64,000 nt of DNA from Herbihabitans rhizosphaerae (GCF_004216555.1 NZ_SGWQ01000003.1:296146-360145); one strand, 5' to 3'; counted from the first letter of the stretch, positions 27,165-36,148 are shown. Translations and numbers: made by a program. Notes: a model not told the origin generated them from the sequence alone.

Positions 27165-28586
27165 GTGCGCATTCCCCGTGTGCGCCGGCCGAGGCTGAAA
27201 CCCCGGTCGCTGCACGGAAAGCTCGCGTTCGGGGCGGTCCTGATCATGGCCGTCCCGCTCACCCTCGCGTGCGTGGTCTCCGTGCTGTGGCAGAAGTCCA
27301 CCCTGGTCGACGAGACGCTGCGCGAGGCGCGCAAATCGGTGTGCCGCAGCATCACCACGCCGAGCGCGCGCGAGGACGACTACGCGAAATGGCCGAGGGT
27401 GTTCCAGTGCGAATTCCGGTACCGGGGCACTCCGAACGGGTTGATCACCACACAGGAACTCTGGTACACGCCGAACAACGAGCGGCCGGAAGCACCCGGC
27501 GCGCATTACCAGGATTACGTCGTCGATGTCGACGGAGTGGCGAACCTGTCGATTTCCCCTTTCGCCGATCCGGGCGACGCGAGGATCACGCTCACCTTCC
27601 GCGTCCCGTGGAGCATTTACGGCAGCACCACCAACCCGCCGGTGCAGCAGCACGAGCTGCGGGTGTCCAGCCTGGTGCCGGAGCAGCGGGAGCTGAACTC
27701 GTTCACCACCGCGGTGTACGGCGGGCTGCTGCTGGTGCTCGCGCTGACCGGCGGGCTGGCCTGGCTGGTCGCGGGGCGGCTGCTGCGGCCGGTCGAGACG
27801 TTCCGCCGGCACGTCGCGGCGGTGGCGGCGACCAACCTTGAGGTGCGGGTGCCGGTCCCGCCGCGCAGCGACGAGTTCGCGCGGCTGGCCAAGACGCTCA
27901 ACGCCACACTCGACCGGCTCGACCACGCCGTGGCCAAGCAGCGCCGGTTCGTCGCGGACGCGGCGCACGAGCTGCGCGGACCGATCGGCGGGCTGCGCGC
28001 CGAGCTGGAGATCGCGGTGACCCACCCCGACCAGGCCGACTGGCAGGAGGTGGTCGGCCGGGCGTTGGAGGACACCGAGCGGATCCAGGAGCTGGCCACC
28101 GACCTGCTGCTGCTGGCCCGGCTGGACGCCGATCCGCCGGACACGCGCGGGCTGATCGACCTGGTCGGCACGACCGCCGAGGAGCTGGCCGTGTACCGGC
28201 CCCGGCGCGAGATCAAGATCCTGGACGAGCTGAACTCCGAGCCGATCATGGTGCACGGCGGGGGCAAGCTGCTCGCCCGGATGCTGCGCAACCTGCTGGA
28301 CAACGCCGTGCGGCACGCGACCACGACGGTGCGGGTGCGGGTGCACCGGGAGGGGCGGGTCGCCGTGCTGGAGGTGGCCGACGACGGCGTCGGCATCCCG
28401 CCGGCCGACCGGGAGCGGGTGTTCGAGCGGTTCACCAGGCTGGACGAGGCGCGCAACCGGGACGCGGGCGGCGCCGGCCTCGGGCTGGCCATCGCGCGGC
28501 AGATCGCCACCGCGCACCACGGCACGCTGATCGCCGTCCCCAGCGAGGTCGGCGCGCGCTTCGTGGCCCGCTTCCCGGTTCGATAG
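27165..28586 (+). CDS. sensor histidine kinase (HAMP, OmpR partner)
   Basis: 473 aa, partner of the regulator just upstream. Transmembrane helix 1 is at ~22-42, an extracytoplasmic sensor region at ~43-180 and helix 2 at ~185-205. HAMP follows (GRLLRPVETFRRHVAAVAA). The H-box is FVADAAHELRGPIGGLRAEL, with His at ~268. HATPase motifs are NLLDNAVRHA, DDGVGIPPADRERVFERF and GGAGLGLAIARQIA. The external domain has no recognised fold and two Cys. The signal is unknown; the adjacent secreted lipase could be a target by position only. Confidence 0.93.
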   Translation: MRIPRVRRPRLKPRSLHGKLAFGAVLIMAVPLTLACVVSVLWQKSTLVDETLREARKSVCRSITTPSAREDDYAKWPRVFQCEFRYRGTPNGLITTQELWYTPNNERPEAPGAHYQDYVVDVDGVANLSISPFADPGDARITLTFRVPWSIYGSTTNPPVQQHELRVSSLVPEQRELNSFTTAVYGGLLLVLALTGGLAWLVAGRLLRPVETFRRHVAAVAATNLEVRVPVPPRSDEFARLAKTLNATLDRLDHAVAKQRRFVADAAHELRGPIGGLRAELEIAVTHPDQADWQEVVGRALEDTERIQELATDLLLLARLDADPPDTRGLIDLVGTTAEELAVYRPRREIKILDELNSEPIMVHGGGKLLARMLRNLLDNAVRHATTTVRVRVHREGRVAVLEVADDGVGIPPADRERVFERFTRLDEARNRDAGGAGLGLAIARQIATAHHGTLIAVPSEVGARFVARFPVR

Positions 28587-28686
28587 TTCACTGATCGTTT
28601 GCCCTGGTGGCAATTGTTAGGGGTTCCCTTGGTCGGGGCGCACATGGTGAACTTTTCTTACCCTGCGTGAAGAGAGGACTACGGAC

Positions 28687-29511
28687 ATGCGAGTTTCACG
28701 GTGGCGTTCGGCGTTGATGGTGGGGCTCGCGACAGCGGGCGTGCTGCTCGGCGGCGCCGGCAGCGCGTCGGCCGAGGCGGCCAACTACGTCGCACTCGGC
28801 GACTCCTATTCCTCCGGTACCGGCACCCGCGAGTACATCGACGACGGCTCGGACTGCTACCGGTCCAACCACGCCTACCCGAAGCTGTACGCCAACAAGA
28901 TCGGCCTGGCGCTGAACTTCCAGGCGTGCAGCGGCGCGGTGACCGCGGACGTGATCAACAACCAGCTCGGCGCGCTCAGCTCGAGCACCGACTACGTGAC
29001 GATCTCGATCGGCGGCAACGACGCCGGGTTCGCCCCGGTGATCACCCAGTGCGCCAAGCCGTGGCCGTGGACCTGCACGACCGAGATCGCCAACGCGCAG
29101 AAGTTCGTCCGCGAGACGCTGCCCGGCCGGCTCGACTCGGTCTACTCGAAGATCAAGGACAAGGCCCCGAACGCCAAGGTGATCGTGGTCGGCTACCCGA
29201 AGCTGTTCAACGGCGAGGAGTGCAACTTCCTGGCCAGGATCAGCCCGCAGGAGCAGAGTGACCTGAACGCCACCGCCGACCTGATCGCCACCACGACCAA
29301 GGGCCGGGCCGGTGCGCACGGATTCACCTTCGTCGACCCGCGCTCCGCGTTCACCGGTCACGCTGTGTGCGACGACGTCGAGTGGCTCAACGGGCTGTCC
29401 GACCCGATCATCGAGTCCTACCACCCGAACCGTGCGGGCCACGTCGCCTACACGAACCTGATCGCCTCGGCGACGAAGGCGAAGCGGCTCACCCCGGCCA
29501 CCAACGGGTGA
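28687..29511 (+). CDS. secreted SGNH/GDSL lipase
   Basis: 274 aa with a Sec signal peptide (ALMVGLATAGVLLGGAGSAS, cleavage near ASA-EA, ~31). The SGNH blocks are visible: VALGDSYSSGTG with the catalytic Ser, IGGNDAGF with the oxyanion Gly/Asn, and IESYHPNRAGH near the C-terminus with the catalytic His. Six Cys after the signal suggest three disulfides, as in Streptomyces SGNH lipases. It probably hydrolyses extracellular lipids or esters. GAGAGGACT upstream of the ATG serves as ribosome-binding site. Confidence 0.92.
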   Translation: MRVSRWRSALMVGLATAGVLLGGAGSASAEAANYVALGDSYSSGTGTREYIDDGSDCYRSNHAYPKLYANKIGLALNFQACSGAVTADVINNQLGALSSSTDYVTISIGGNDAGFAPVITQCAKPWPWTCTTEIANAQKFVRETLPGRLDSVYSKIKDKAPNAKVIVVGYPKLFNGEECNFLARISPQEQSDLNATADLIATTTKGRAGAHGFTFVDPRSAFTGHAVCDDVEWLNGLSDPIIESYHPNRAGHVAYTNLIASATKAKRLTPATNG

Positions 29512-29681
29512 CGCCCGCGAGGGCGAAGTGGTTCACCTGGCCGTGCGCGCACGTGTTTCCGGGGGGAAAGATCGCGTGTAGGTTGCAACGGAGCTCGGCG
29601 CGCCTCGCACGTCAAGGCGACTCGCCGATCTACCGTGGGCAACTGGCAAGGTGAAGTCTGTTGAGTCGTGGGGAGGCCGGG

Positions 29682-30794
29682 ATGCGCGCGCTGCGGGTCG
29701 TCGGACTCGCGGAGGACGGTAAGTCCGTCGTCTGCGAGGACGCCGAGCGCGGCGATCGGTTCCTGGTGCCCGCGGACGATCGGCTGCGGGCAGCGGCACG
29801 AGGAGACATCACCAGACTCGGCCAAGCGAAAATCGAGCTGGAGAGCCAGATGCGCCCTCGTGAGATCCAGACCCGCATCCGTGCGGGCGAGTCAGTCGAC
29901 CAGGTCGCGGCAGCGGCCGGGATCCCGGCGAACCGCGTCGAGCGGTTCGCCTACCCGGTCCTCCTCGAGCGATCACGGACGGCCGAGCTCGCCCAGCGGG
30001 CGCACCCGATCCGCGAGGACGGCCCCGACGTGCAGACCCTCGGTGAGGTCGCCTCGCACGCGTTCAACGTGCGCGGGCAGGACTACACCGAGGCGACCTG
30101 GAACTCGTGGCGCGGCGACGACGGCAAGTGGGTTGTGCAGCTGCGCTGGCGCGCCGGCCGGTCGGACATCCGTGCGCACTGGGCCTTCCACCCCGGCGCG
30201 CACGGCGGCACGGTCACCCCGCTCGACGAGCACGCCGTGGACCTGCTCGACCCGAACCCGAACCGTCCACTTCGGACGGTCGCGGTGCGCCCGGTCACCG
30301 AGCTGGCCAAGCAGCCCGTCGAGCAGCCGGTGGCCGAGGCCCGACCACGGCAGGCCGTGGTCGGCGGCCAGCCCGCACACCACGAGCCCCCGCACCACGA
30401 GCCGCGGGTGGAAGCCCGCGTCGAGTCGCCGCCGGAGACGCACCGCCGCGAGCCGGAGCCCCAGCCCGAGCCGGCGCCGGTGGTGCACGAGGAGCCGGCC
30501 CCGCGTGAGCCCACACGGGCGCGGGTGGACACGATCGAGGAGAACGACACCGAGCTGGCGAGCTACGAGCCGGTGACCCCGCCGCCGCCCGCCGAGCCCA
30601 CTCCCGAGCCGGAGCCGGTCGTGCGGGAGGAGCCGGCGGCCCGCGAGCCGGAGACTAAGCCCGAACCCGAGCCGGCACTCCAGACCCAGCCCGAGCCGGC
30701 CGCGCCGAAGCGCCGCACCAAGTCGAAGAAGAACCGCCCCACCGTGCCGTCCTGGGACGAGGTCCTGCTCGGCACCCGCTCCAACCGCGGCTGA
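29682..30794 (+). CDS. sepH: septation protein SepH
   Basis: 370 aa from the ATG at 29682, chosen because GGGGAGG lies just before it; the upstream TTG at 29661 is unlikely. SepH is an actinobacterial cell-division protein that stimulates FtsZ assembly. The N-terminal domain (DUF3071, ~1-175) is conserved, with LRVVGLAEDGKSVVCEDAER and the helix-turn-helix-like IRAGESVDQVAAAAGIPANR. The C-terminal half is Pro/Glu/Arg-rich and presumably disordered, ending in a basic patch RRTKSKKNRPT and a conserved SWDEVLLGTRS terminus. H37Rv Rv0883c is the counterpart, beside serC. Confidence 0.93.
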   Translation: MRALRVVGLAEDGKSVVCEDAERGDRFLVPADDRLRAAARGDITRLGQAKIELESQMRPREIQTRIRAGESVDQVAAAAGIPANRVERFAYPVLLERSRTAELAQRAHPIREDGPDVQTLGEVASHAFNVRGQDYTEATWNSWRGDDGKWVVQLRWRAGRSDIRAHWAFHPGAHGGTVTPLDEHAVDLLDPNPNRPLRTVAVRPVTELAKQPVEQPVAEARPRQAVVGGQPAHHEPPHHEPRVEARVESPPETHRREPEPQPEPAPVVHEEPAPREPTRARVDTIEENDTELASYEPVTPPPPAEPTPEPEPVVREEPAAREPETKPEPEPALQTQPEPAAPKRRTKSKKNRPTVPSWDEVLLGTRSNRG

Positions 30795-30795
30795 G

Positions 30796-31026
30796 CTACG
30801 GGGACGGGACGACCGGCACGCTCGACGACGAGGTCGTACTGCTCGACGACGAGCTGCGTGTCGAGAAGGTGGACGGGCGCGACGCCGTCTCGTTGTTCAC
30901 CTCGATCGCGCCACCCCGGGGCGTGCCCTGCCCGGGGTCGGTGGTGTCCGTGCAGGCCACGAGTGCCACCGAGGACACCAACAACGTGGCCAACGACCCG
31001 ATCAGCAGTGCCACCCCTGGTTTCAC
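30796..31026 (-). CDS. small membrane-anchored or secreted Ser/Thr-rich protein
   Basis: 76 aa from GTG 31026. Residues ~4-26 are a hydrophobic segment ending VSSVALVACTD. The Cys there gives a weak lipobox, so a lipoprotein or single-span protein is possible. The tail is low complexity, with Ser/Thr runs (STRSSSSSSTTSSSSVP). It ends two bases from the convergent sepH stop. No known family. Codon usage is less biased in the Ser run. It may be a genuine small envelope protein; function unknown. Confidence 0.5.
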   Translation of the reverse strand: MKPGVALLIGSLATLLVSSVALVACTDTTDPGQGTPRGGAIEVNNETASRPSTFSTRSSSSSSTTSSSSVPVVPSP

Positions 31027-31076
31027 GGGCGGAATGCTAGCGGGTCAGCGGTGATCCCACCCGCGCAACGCGAATA

Positions 31077-31322
31077 TCACGGCGTCGGCACGTGATCCAG
31101 TAAGTGCAGGTCCCAGCCTTCGCGCTCGCACCAGTCCTCGGCCTCCTCGCGGGACAGCCACAGCGCGCCGTGCGGGCGCCCCGCGCCGATCGCCGTCCAG
31201 CCGTCGGCGGCGAGCACGTGCATGCGGCTCTCGCGCAGCGCGAGCAACCGGCCTTCCGGGAACGCCATCGTCGCCTCGGTGCGCAGGAACCGCACCGGTT
31301 CCGGTCGGGTCATGCGAACCAT
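31077..31322 (-). CDS. conserved small protein of unknown function
   Basis: 81 aa; an ATG at 31313 is an alternative start. The sequence is compact and looks coding, with Trp-rich ends: LAADGWTAIGAGRPHGALWL and EEAEDWCEREGWDLHLLDHV. No transmembrane helix or catalytic motif. It lies between the small Ser-rich protein and the DUF2537 gene, all on the minus strand, so it may belong to the same transcript. I do not recognise a characterised family. Confidence 0.55.
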   Translation of the reverse strand: MVRMTRPEPVRFLRTEATMAFPEGRLLALRESRMHVLAADGWTAIGAGRPHGALWLSREEAEDWCEREGWDLHLLDHVPTP

Positions 31323-31370
31323 GATGCCGATACCCGGGCGGGCCGCAAGCCTCGGGATCGGCGCAACGGA

Positions 31371-31970
31371 TCAAGCAGCCAAAATGAACGGCAGGCCGAT
31401 CCAGGAGGCGACCACCCCGGCGCCGATACCGAAGGCGACCCACCGCCAGATCGGGGTGCGCCGGGCGATCCACACCGACGGCAAGAGGCCCACGGTCACC
31501 ACGACCACCGTGCCGACCGAGATCCACTTGCTGGTCTCGCCGAGCGCGTAGGCGAGCACCAGGGTGGTGAACGCGACCACCACGGTGATGATCGCCGTCA
31601 CCGTGAGCCCCGTCCCCCACGGCGTCGGCTCAACGGGCTCTCGGGGCGGCGCGACGGTCTCCGCCTCGGGGTACGGCGGGTCCACAGTGGACGTCTCGCC
31701 GGTCAGCGGGTCGGCGTAGCGCACCGGCGTGCCGAGTTCGCCGGCCAGCCGCGCGGCCAGTTGCCGCCCGCGGTGCGACACCACCGCGCCGGTCGCGTCC
31801 CGGTCCTCGGCGGCGGTGCGCCGCACGACATCGACCACGCGCGCCCACTCCCGCAGGGCGGAGACCAACTCTTCGTCGAAGATCAGCTGGTCCGGGGCGA
31901 TCTCCCCGTCCAGCCCGACGAGCACGGCGCGATCCCCATCGGCGCGCAGCTCCACGGCGTTGACCTCCAT
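31371..31970 (-). CDS. DUF2537 membrane protein
   Basis: 199 aa from ATG 31970; a GTG at 31982 is possible. The first ~90 residues are cytosolic (MEVNAVELRADGDRAVLVGL begins the protein). A Pro-rich linker precedes three or four hydrophobic helices from ~115 on (GLTVTAIITVVVAFTTLVLA, TVVVVTVGLLPSVW, WVAFGIGAGVVASWIGLPF). The layout and neighbours match the mycobacterial DUF2537 protein Rv0882, which also sits between the SpoU methyltransferase and sepH. Function unknown. An exact GTCCACAGTGGAC at 31680 encodes STVDP. Confidence 0.75.
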   Translation of the reverse strand: MEVNAVELRADGDRAVLVGLDGEIAPDQLIFDEELVSALREWARVVDVVRRTAAEDRDATGAVVSHRGRQLAARLAGELGTPVRYADPLTGETSTVDPPYPEAETVAPPREPVEPTPWGTGLTVTAIITVVVAFTTLVLAYALGETSKWISVGTVVVVTVGLLPSVWIARRTPIWRWVAFGIGAGVVASWIGLPFILAA

Positions 31971-31992
31971 CTGCACAGGCACCCGGTCGAAA

Positions 31993-32796
31993 CTACCGGT
32001 CCACCGGCGCGAGTGCGTAGAAAGCCACGGCCGCGGCCGTCGCCACATTGAGCGAATCCACAGAAATCGCCATCGGAATGCGCACCGCTGTATCGGCCGC
32101 GGCGATCGCCTCGGCGGTCAGGCCCGGCCCTTCCGAGCCGAGCAGCAGTGCCAGCCGCCCGTCCCGCCCGACGTCGGCCAACGGTACCGCGTCCGCCGCC
32201 GGGGTAAGTGCGAGCACGCGGAACCCCTTGTCCCGCAACCACTTCAACGCCTGTGGCCAGGGTTCGACCGGCGCGAACGGCACCGCCAGCACGTGCCCCA
32301 TGGACACCCGCACGCTGCGCCGGTAGAGCGGATCACCGCAGCCGGGCCCGATGAGCACCCCGTCCACCCCGAGTGCGGCCGCGTTGCGGAACAGCGCGCC
32401 GAGGTTCTCGTGATCGCCGACGCCCTCCAGGACGGCGAGCCGCCGCGCCGAGGACACCAGCTCGTCCAGGTCGGTCGGGACCGCGCGATCGGCGACGGCC
32501 AGCACGCCCCGGTTCAGGTGGAAGCCGACCACCGTGGCCATCACGTCGGCGGGCGCCGCGTACACCGGCGCGTCGAGCGTGGCGAGATCGTCGGCCAGTT
32601 CCTCGATCCGCCTGCGCACGCCGAGCACCGCGCGGACCGGGTAGGCCGACGCGAGCAGCCGGCGCACCACGACCACACCCTCGGCGATCACCAGGCCGCG
32701 CCCGCCCGGCCGGTCCGGGCGACGGTCCGATGTGGACAGATCGCGGAAATCGTCCACCCGGGGATCGGCTGGATCGTCGACGTCGAACACCTGCAC
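31993..32796 (-). CDS. TrmH/SpoU-family RNA 2'-O-methyltransferase
   Basis: 267 aa from GTG 32796. It transfers methyl from SAM to a ribose in tRNA or rRNA. The three SPOUT motifs are seen: NLGALFRNAAALGVDGVLIG (motif 1, with Asn and Arg), LALLLGSEGPGL (motif 2) and VRIPMAISVDSLNVATAAAV (motif 3), forming the trefoil-knot SAM site. An N-terminal ~95-residue L30e-like RNA-binding domain precedes it. The start is uncertain because the N-terminus is poorly conserved. It matches Rv0881 in order and orientation within the block. The exact RNA target cannot be given. Confidence 0.9.
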   Translation of the reverse strand: MQVFDVDDPADPRVDDFRDLSTSDRRPDRPGGRGLVIAEGVVVVRRLLASAYPVRAVLGVRRRIEELADDLATLDAPVYAAPADVMATVVGFHLNRGVLAVADRAVPTDLDELVSSARRLAVLEGVGDHENLGALFRNAAALGVDGVLIGPGCGDPLYRRSVRVSMGHVLAVPFAPVEPWPQALKWLRDKGFRVLALTPAADAVPLADVGRDGRLALLLGSEGPGLTAEAIAAADTAVRIPMAISVDSLNVATAAAVAFYALAPVDR

Positions 32797-32997
32797 GCGT
32801 GCCAGTCTCCCAATGCCTGAGAAGCCCGGCGACGCGCGGTAGCCGGTTCGACTACACCACACGCTGCGGCTGCTCGCTCTGTGTCACCTCGATATGACAG
32901 ATGGCACCGTTTGGCCGCTAGAAAACGGGTGGAACAGATGCCAACGTGGAAACCCCGCGCGGAGCGGCTGAACGCGGCCGATCGGAGGGGAGACGGC

Positions 32998-34494
32998 ATG
33001 GGACGGGACGTTTCGACTGTCGGGTCGAGCCGTGAGGATCGCCAGAGATATCGAGCGAAGGTTCAGCAGTGCCTCGACGCTCTGGCGCGCATGCTCACCG
33101 AGGGGGGATTCTCCTCGAACTGCGGGCGGATGGGCCTGGAGATCGAGCTGAATCTGGTCGACGACGCGTACCGGCCCGCGATGGCCAACACCGAGGTGCT
33201 GGAGAAGCTGAACGACCCGTCGTTCACCACCGAACTCGGGCAGCACAACATCGAGCTGAACGTGCGCCCACGCCCGTTGGCCGGAACCGAGGCGTTGGAA
33301 CTCGAAACCGAGCTGACCGCCGCCATCGCCGACGCGGACACCAAGGCGCACGACGCCAGCGCGGCACTGGTCATGATCGGGATGCTGCCGACGCTGCGCG
33401 CGTCGGACTTCGACCCGCGCTGGTTGTCCAACGGCGCGCGCTACGCCCAGCTCAACGAGGAGATCTTCGCCGCGCGTGGCGAGGAGATGCTGCTCAACAT
33501 GGAGGGCGCGGCGCTGCCGGGGCAACGCCCTGAGCGGCTGCGGTGCGGCATCGAGTCGATCCTGCCGGAGTCGGCGTGCACCTCGGCGCAACTGCATCTG
33601 CAGGTCCAGCCGGAGGATTTCGCCGCGCACTGGAACGCCGCGCAGTGCCTGGCCGGCGTGCAGGTGGCGATCGGCGCGAACTCGCCGTTCCTGCTCGGCA
33701 AGGCGTTGTGGCACGAGACCCGCATTCCGCTGTTCGAGCAGGCGACGGACACCCGTCCGCAGGAGCTGAAGAACCAGGGCGTGCGGCCGAGGGTGTGGTT
33801 CGGCGAGCGGTGGATCACCTCGATCTTCGACCTGTTCGAGGAGAACGTGCGCTACTTCCCCGGGCTGCTGCCGGCGGTCGACGACGAGGACCCGTTCGAC
33901 GCGCTGGACGCGGGCCGCGCACCGGCGCTGTCGGAGCTGCGCCTGCACAACGGGACGATCTGGCGGTGGAACCGTCCGGTGTACGACGTCGCGGACGGCG
34001 TACCGCACCTGCGGGTGGAGAACCGGGTGTTGCCGGCCGGCCCGACCGTGGTGGACCTGCTGGCCAACGCCGCGTTCTTCTACGGCGCGCAGCGGGCGCT
34101 CACCAACGCCGATCGTCCACTGTGGACACAAATGTCGTTCCAGGCCGCGGAGGAGAACCTCTACGCGGGCGCGCGGCACTCGTTCGACGCGCAGCTCTAC
34201 TGGCCCGGGATCGGCTGGGTGCCGCCGGACGAGCTGGTACTGCGGGTGCTGCTTCCGTTGGCGCACGAGGGTTTGCGCGACTGCGGGGTGGCCGACGAGG
34301 TGCGCACGCGGTACCTGGACGTGATCGAGCAGCGGTGCCTGGCCCGGCGGACCGGGTCGTCGTGGCAGCGCGACACGGTGGCGCTGCTCGAGGACCGCGG
34401 CGTGGACCGGGACGCCGCGCTGGTCGGGATGCTGCGGCGGTACGTGGAGCTGATGCACGCGGGCGCGCCGGTGCACACCTGGCCGGTGGACTGA
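32998..34494 (+). CDS. GCS2-family glutamate--cysteine ligase-like protein
   Basis: 498 aa from the ATG at 32998, which has a strong GGAGGGGAGA before it. The GCS2 (COG2170) fold is shown by MGLEIELNLVD (~45, substrate carboxylates), TELGQHNIELNVRP (~78) and the C-terminal catalytic region VPHLRVENRVLPAGPT. The family makes gamma-glutamyl amides with ATP. Actinomycetes use mycothiol rather than glutathione, so the substrate may not be cysteine; ergothioneine EgtA or another gamma-glutamyl ligase are alternatives. It precedes the superoxide dismutase gene, which might reflect a shared redox role. No egt genes are adjacent. Confidence 0.85.
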   Translation: MGRDVSTVGSSREDRQRYRAKVQQCLDALARMLTEGGFSSNCGRMGLEIELNLVDDAYRPAMANTEVLEKLNDPSFTTELGQHNIELNVRPRPLAGTEALELETELTAAIADADTKAHDASAALVMIGMLPTLRASDFDPRWLSNGARYAQLNEEIFAARGEEMLLNMEGAALPGQRPERLRCGIESILPESACTSAQLHLQVQPEDFAAHWNAAQCLAGVQVAIGANSPFLLGKALWHETRIPLFEQATDTRPQELKNQGVRPRVWFGERWITSIFDLFEENVRYFPGLLPAVDDEDPFDALDAGRAPALSELRLHNGTIWRWNRPVYDVADGVPHLRVENRVLPAGPTVVDLLANAAFFYGAQRALTNADRPLWTQMSFQAAEENLYAGARHSFDAQLYWPGIGWVPPDELVLRVLLPLAHEGLRDCGVADEVRTRYLDVIEQRCLARRTGSSWQRDTVALLEDRGVDRDAALVGMLRRYVELMHAGAPVHTWPVD

Positions 34495-34537
34495 CCAGAA
34501 CGTGATCTTGCGGACGCGAAGTCGTCGCGGTCACTTG

Positions 34538-34570
34538 TTGCCACTATCTTGCAGTTAGGAGATAGTTGCA
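34538..34570 (+). promoter_or_regulatory. inverted repeat upstream of superoxide dismutase
   Basis: Perfect 7-bp arms ACTATCT (34543-34549) and AGATAGT (34560-34566) with a 10-base spacer, flanked by TTGCC and TTGCA. It ends 28 bases before the ATG. The palindrome could bind a dimeric repressor. The TTGC direct repeats also recall Nur-type sites known upstream of Streptomyces sodF, but spacing does not match exactly. Confidence 0.5.
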
Positions 34571-34597
34571 CTACACCCACCACGAGGAGGGCGATCC

Positions 34598-35227
34598 ATG
34601 CCCGCGTATGTCCTTCCCGACCTGGACTACGACTACGGAGATCTGCACCCGACGATCAGCGGGGAGATCAACGAGCTGCACCACAGCAAGCACCACGCGG
34701 CCTACGTCAAGGGCTCCAACGACACGCTGGAGAAGATCGGCACGGCGCGCGAGGCCGGCGACTTCGGCAACATCGTCGGCCTGGAGACGACGCTGGCGTT
34801 CCACCTGGCCGGGCACACGCTGCACGCGCTGTGGTGGAAGAACCTGAGCCCGGACGGCGGCGACAAACCGACCGGTGAGCTGGCCGCGGCGATCGACGAG
34901 CATTTCGGCTCGTTCGACAACATGCGCAAGCACATGACCGCCGTGTCCGGCACCATCCAGGGCTCCGGCTGGGGCGTGCTCGCCTGGGACCCGGTGGGGT
35001 CACGGCTGATCATCCAGCAACTCAAGGACCACCACTCGAACCTGTCGATCGCGACCACGCCGCTGCTGGTGTTCGACACCTGGGAGCACGCGTACTACCT
35101 GCAGTACCGCAACGTGAAGACCGACTACCTCGACCGGCTGTGGAACATCGTCAACTGGGCGGACGTGACCAAGCGCTTCGAGGACGCGCGCGCGGGCACG
35201 CTGCACGGGCTGACGCTGCCCGCGTGA
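34598..35227 (+). CDS. superoxide dismutase (Fe/Mn type)
   Basis: 209 aa, cytosolic (no signal peptide), full length. It dismutates superoxide using Fe or Mn. Metal ligands are visible: His in INELHHSKHHAAYVKGSN, His in FHLAGHTLHALWW, and Asp and His in DTWEHAYYLQYRNVKTDYL. The start follows GAGGAGGGCG. The gene is preceded by an inverted repeat and followed by a strong hairpin, so it is probably monocistronic. I cannot assign Fe versus Mn from these residues. Confidence 0.95.
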   Translation: MPAYVLPDLDYDYGDLHPTISGEINELHHSKHHAAYVKGSNDTLEKIGTAREAGDFGNIVGLETTLAFHLAGHTLHALWWKNLSPDGGDKPTGELAAAIDEHFGSFDNMRKHMTAVSGTIQGSGWGVLAWDPVGSRLIIQQLKDHHSNLSIATTPLLVFDTWEHAYYLQYRNVKTDYLDRLWNIVNWADVTKRFEDARAGTLHGLTLPA

Positions 35228-35270
35228 GGTAACCGAACCTGGCAGCGGATGCTCCGACAAGCTCGGCTGC

Positions 35271-35317
35271 CGACACGGCGGGGCCGCTGTCCATCACGGA
35301 CGGCGGCCCCGTTGTCG
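35271..35317 (+). terminator. terminator of the superoxide dismutase gene
   Basis: Long GC-rich hairpin: left arm core GGGGCCGCTGTCC, loop ATCAC, right arm core GGACGGCGGCCCC, extended by CGACA/TTGTCG at the base. It starts 44 bases after the stop codon. Confidence 0.8.
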
Positions 35318-35341
35318 TGTTCACCCCGCCAGCCACCCCCG

Positions 35342-35444
35342 CTATCCACAAGCCCCGGGTTATCCACATGTCGATCTTGTTCCCCCTCCCGCCCGCGCCG
35401 CCCCACTAGACTGGCTTGCGGGGTGCCCCCGGAGAGGGTGGGGG
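35342..35444 (+). repeat. paired-DnaA-box intergenic element, copy B
   Basis: Boxes CTATCCACA at 35342 and TTATCCACA at 35360, GTCGATCTTG at 35370, TAGACTGGCTTGC at 35407 and the hairpin TGCCCCC/GGGGGCA near 35424-35446. Spacings are identical to copies A and C. The hairpin flanks differ from copy A (TG/CA here) yet still pair, which indicates structural conservation. It lies between the superoxide dismutase gene and the end of a convergent pseudogene. Confidence 0.75.
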
Positions 35445-35510
35445 CAGCCAGCACGAAGGTGAAGACGATCTTCGCGGGTTCTTGGTGGGTGACGGTGCGG
35501 CGGATTTGGC

Positions 35511-36046
35511 TCAGCACCAGGGGATTCTGAGCGATTCGAGTTCGTGGTCGGCCAGGATGGCGTCGATCAGCTCCGGTGGTCCGGTGATCTTGGTGCCCCA
35601 GAGATCCCAGTCGCTCTATGTGATCCAGCTGCGGTCGGCGGGCCAGAAGTTCGGCGGCGAGCCCTGGCCGAGCGGGTGGTCGTACAGCGCGGCCGCGTCG
35701 CCGAGCCGGCCGGCGAGCAGGTGACCGTCGCCGGCGTGATCGTTCACGGCAGGGCCGAGATACGCGAAGCACTCGGTGCGCGGCCCGGCCGACGACGCGG
35801 CGATGAGCAACCCCACCAGGCGCAGCCACTGCTCACGGTCGAGCGAGCCCTCGGCGGGCAGCATGGTGCGCACCGGCCAGCCACCGGACGGAACGCTCGG
35901 GAAGCACCGATGACACGGCCGAACCCCGTGCGGCACAACAGGATCGCCGACGCGCGTGGCCAACTCGGCCCACCGCAGCCGGCGCCAGCCGGGTCGCGGA
36001 CGGCCAGCCAGCCCAGTTCGTCGCGCGGCGCGTCCACCCAGGTCAC
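35511..36046 (-). pseudogene. hypothetical gene broken by a frameshift and a stop codon
   Basis: The GTG at 36046 begins VTWVDAPRDELGWLAVRDP. Around 35985-35990 the frame is lost by what looks like a one-base deletion (GACCC-GGCTGG), and coding continues in another frame as GWRRLRWAELATRVGD. The body is well conserved in appearance (TMLPAEGSLDREQWLRLVGL, RTECFAYLGPAVNDHAGDG). A TAG at 35616-35618 interrupts WIT-stop-SDWDLWGTK, after which sense continues to TGA at 35511. Two independent lesions argue against sequencing error. Family unknown to me. An iron box lies ~105 bases upstream. Confidence 0.75.
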
Positions 36047-36068
36047 GCCCGAAGGCTACCCAGCAAGG

Positions 36069-36104
36069 GCGAAACCCCGCTCCGGCCTGCGGAACGGGGC
36101 TCGC
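36069..36104. terminator. hairpin upstream of the pseudogene
   Basis: Hairpin with core CCCCG...CGGGG and flanking CTCC/GGA pairs (36069-36104), between the iron box and the pseudogene start. If it terminates leftward transcripts it would silence the pseudogene; it may instead end transcription of something lost from this gap. Confidence 0.45.
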
Positions 36105-36148
36105 TGTTCCCGAACTGACTACCGCTCCCACCACGAAGCGGACATGTC

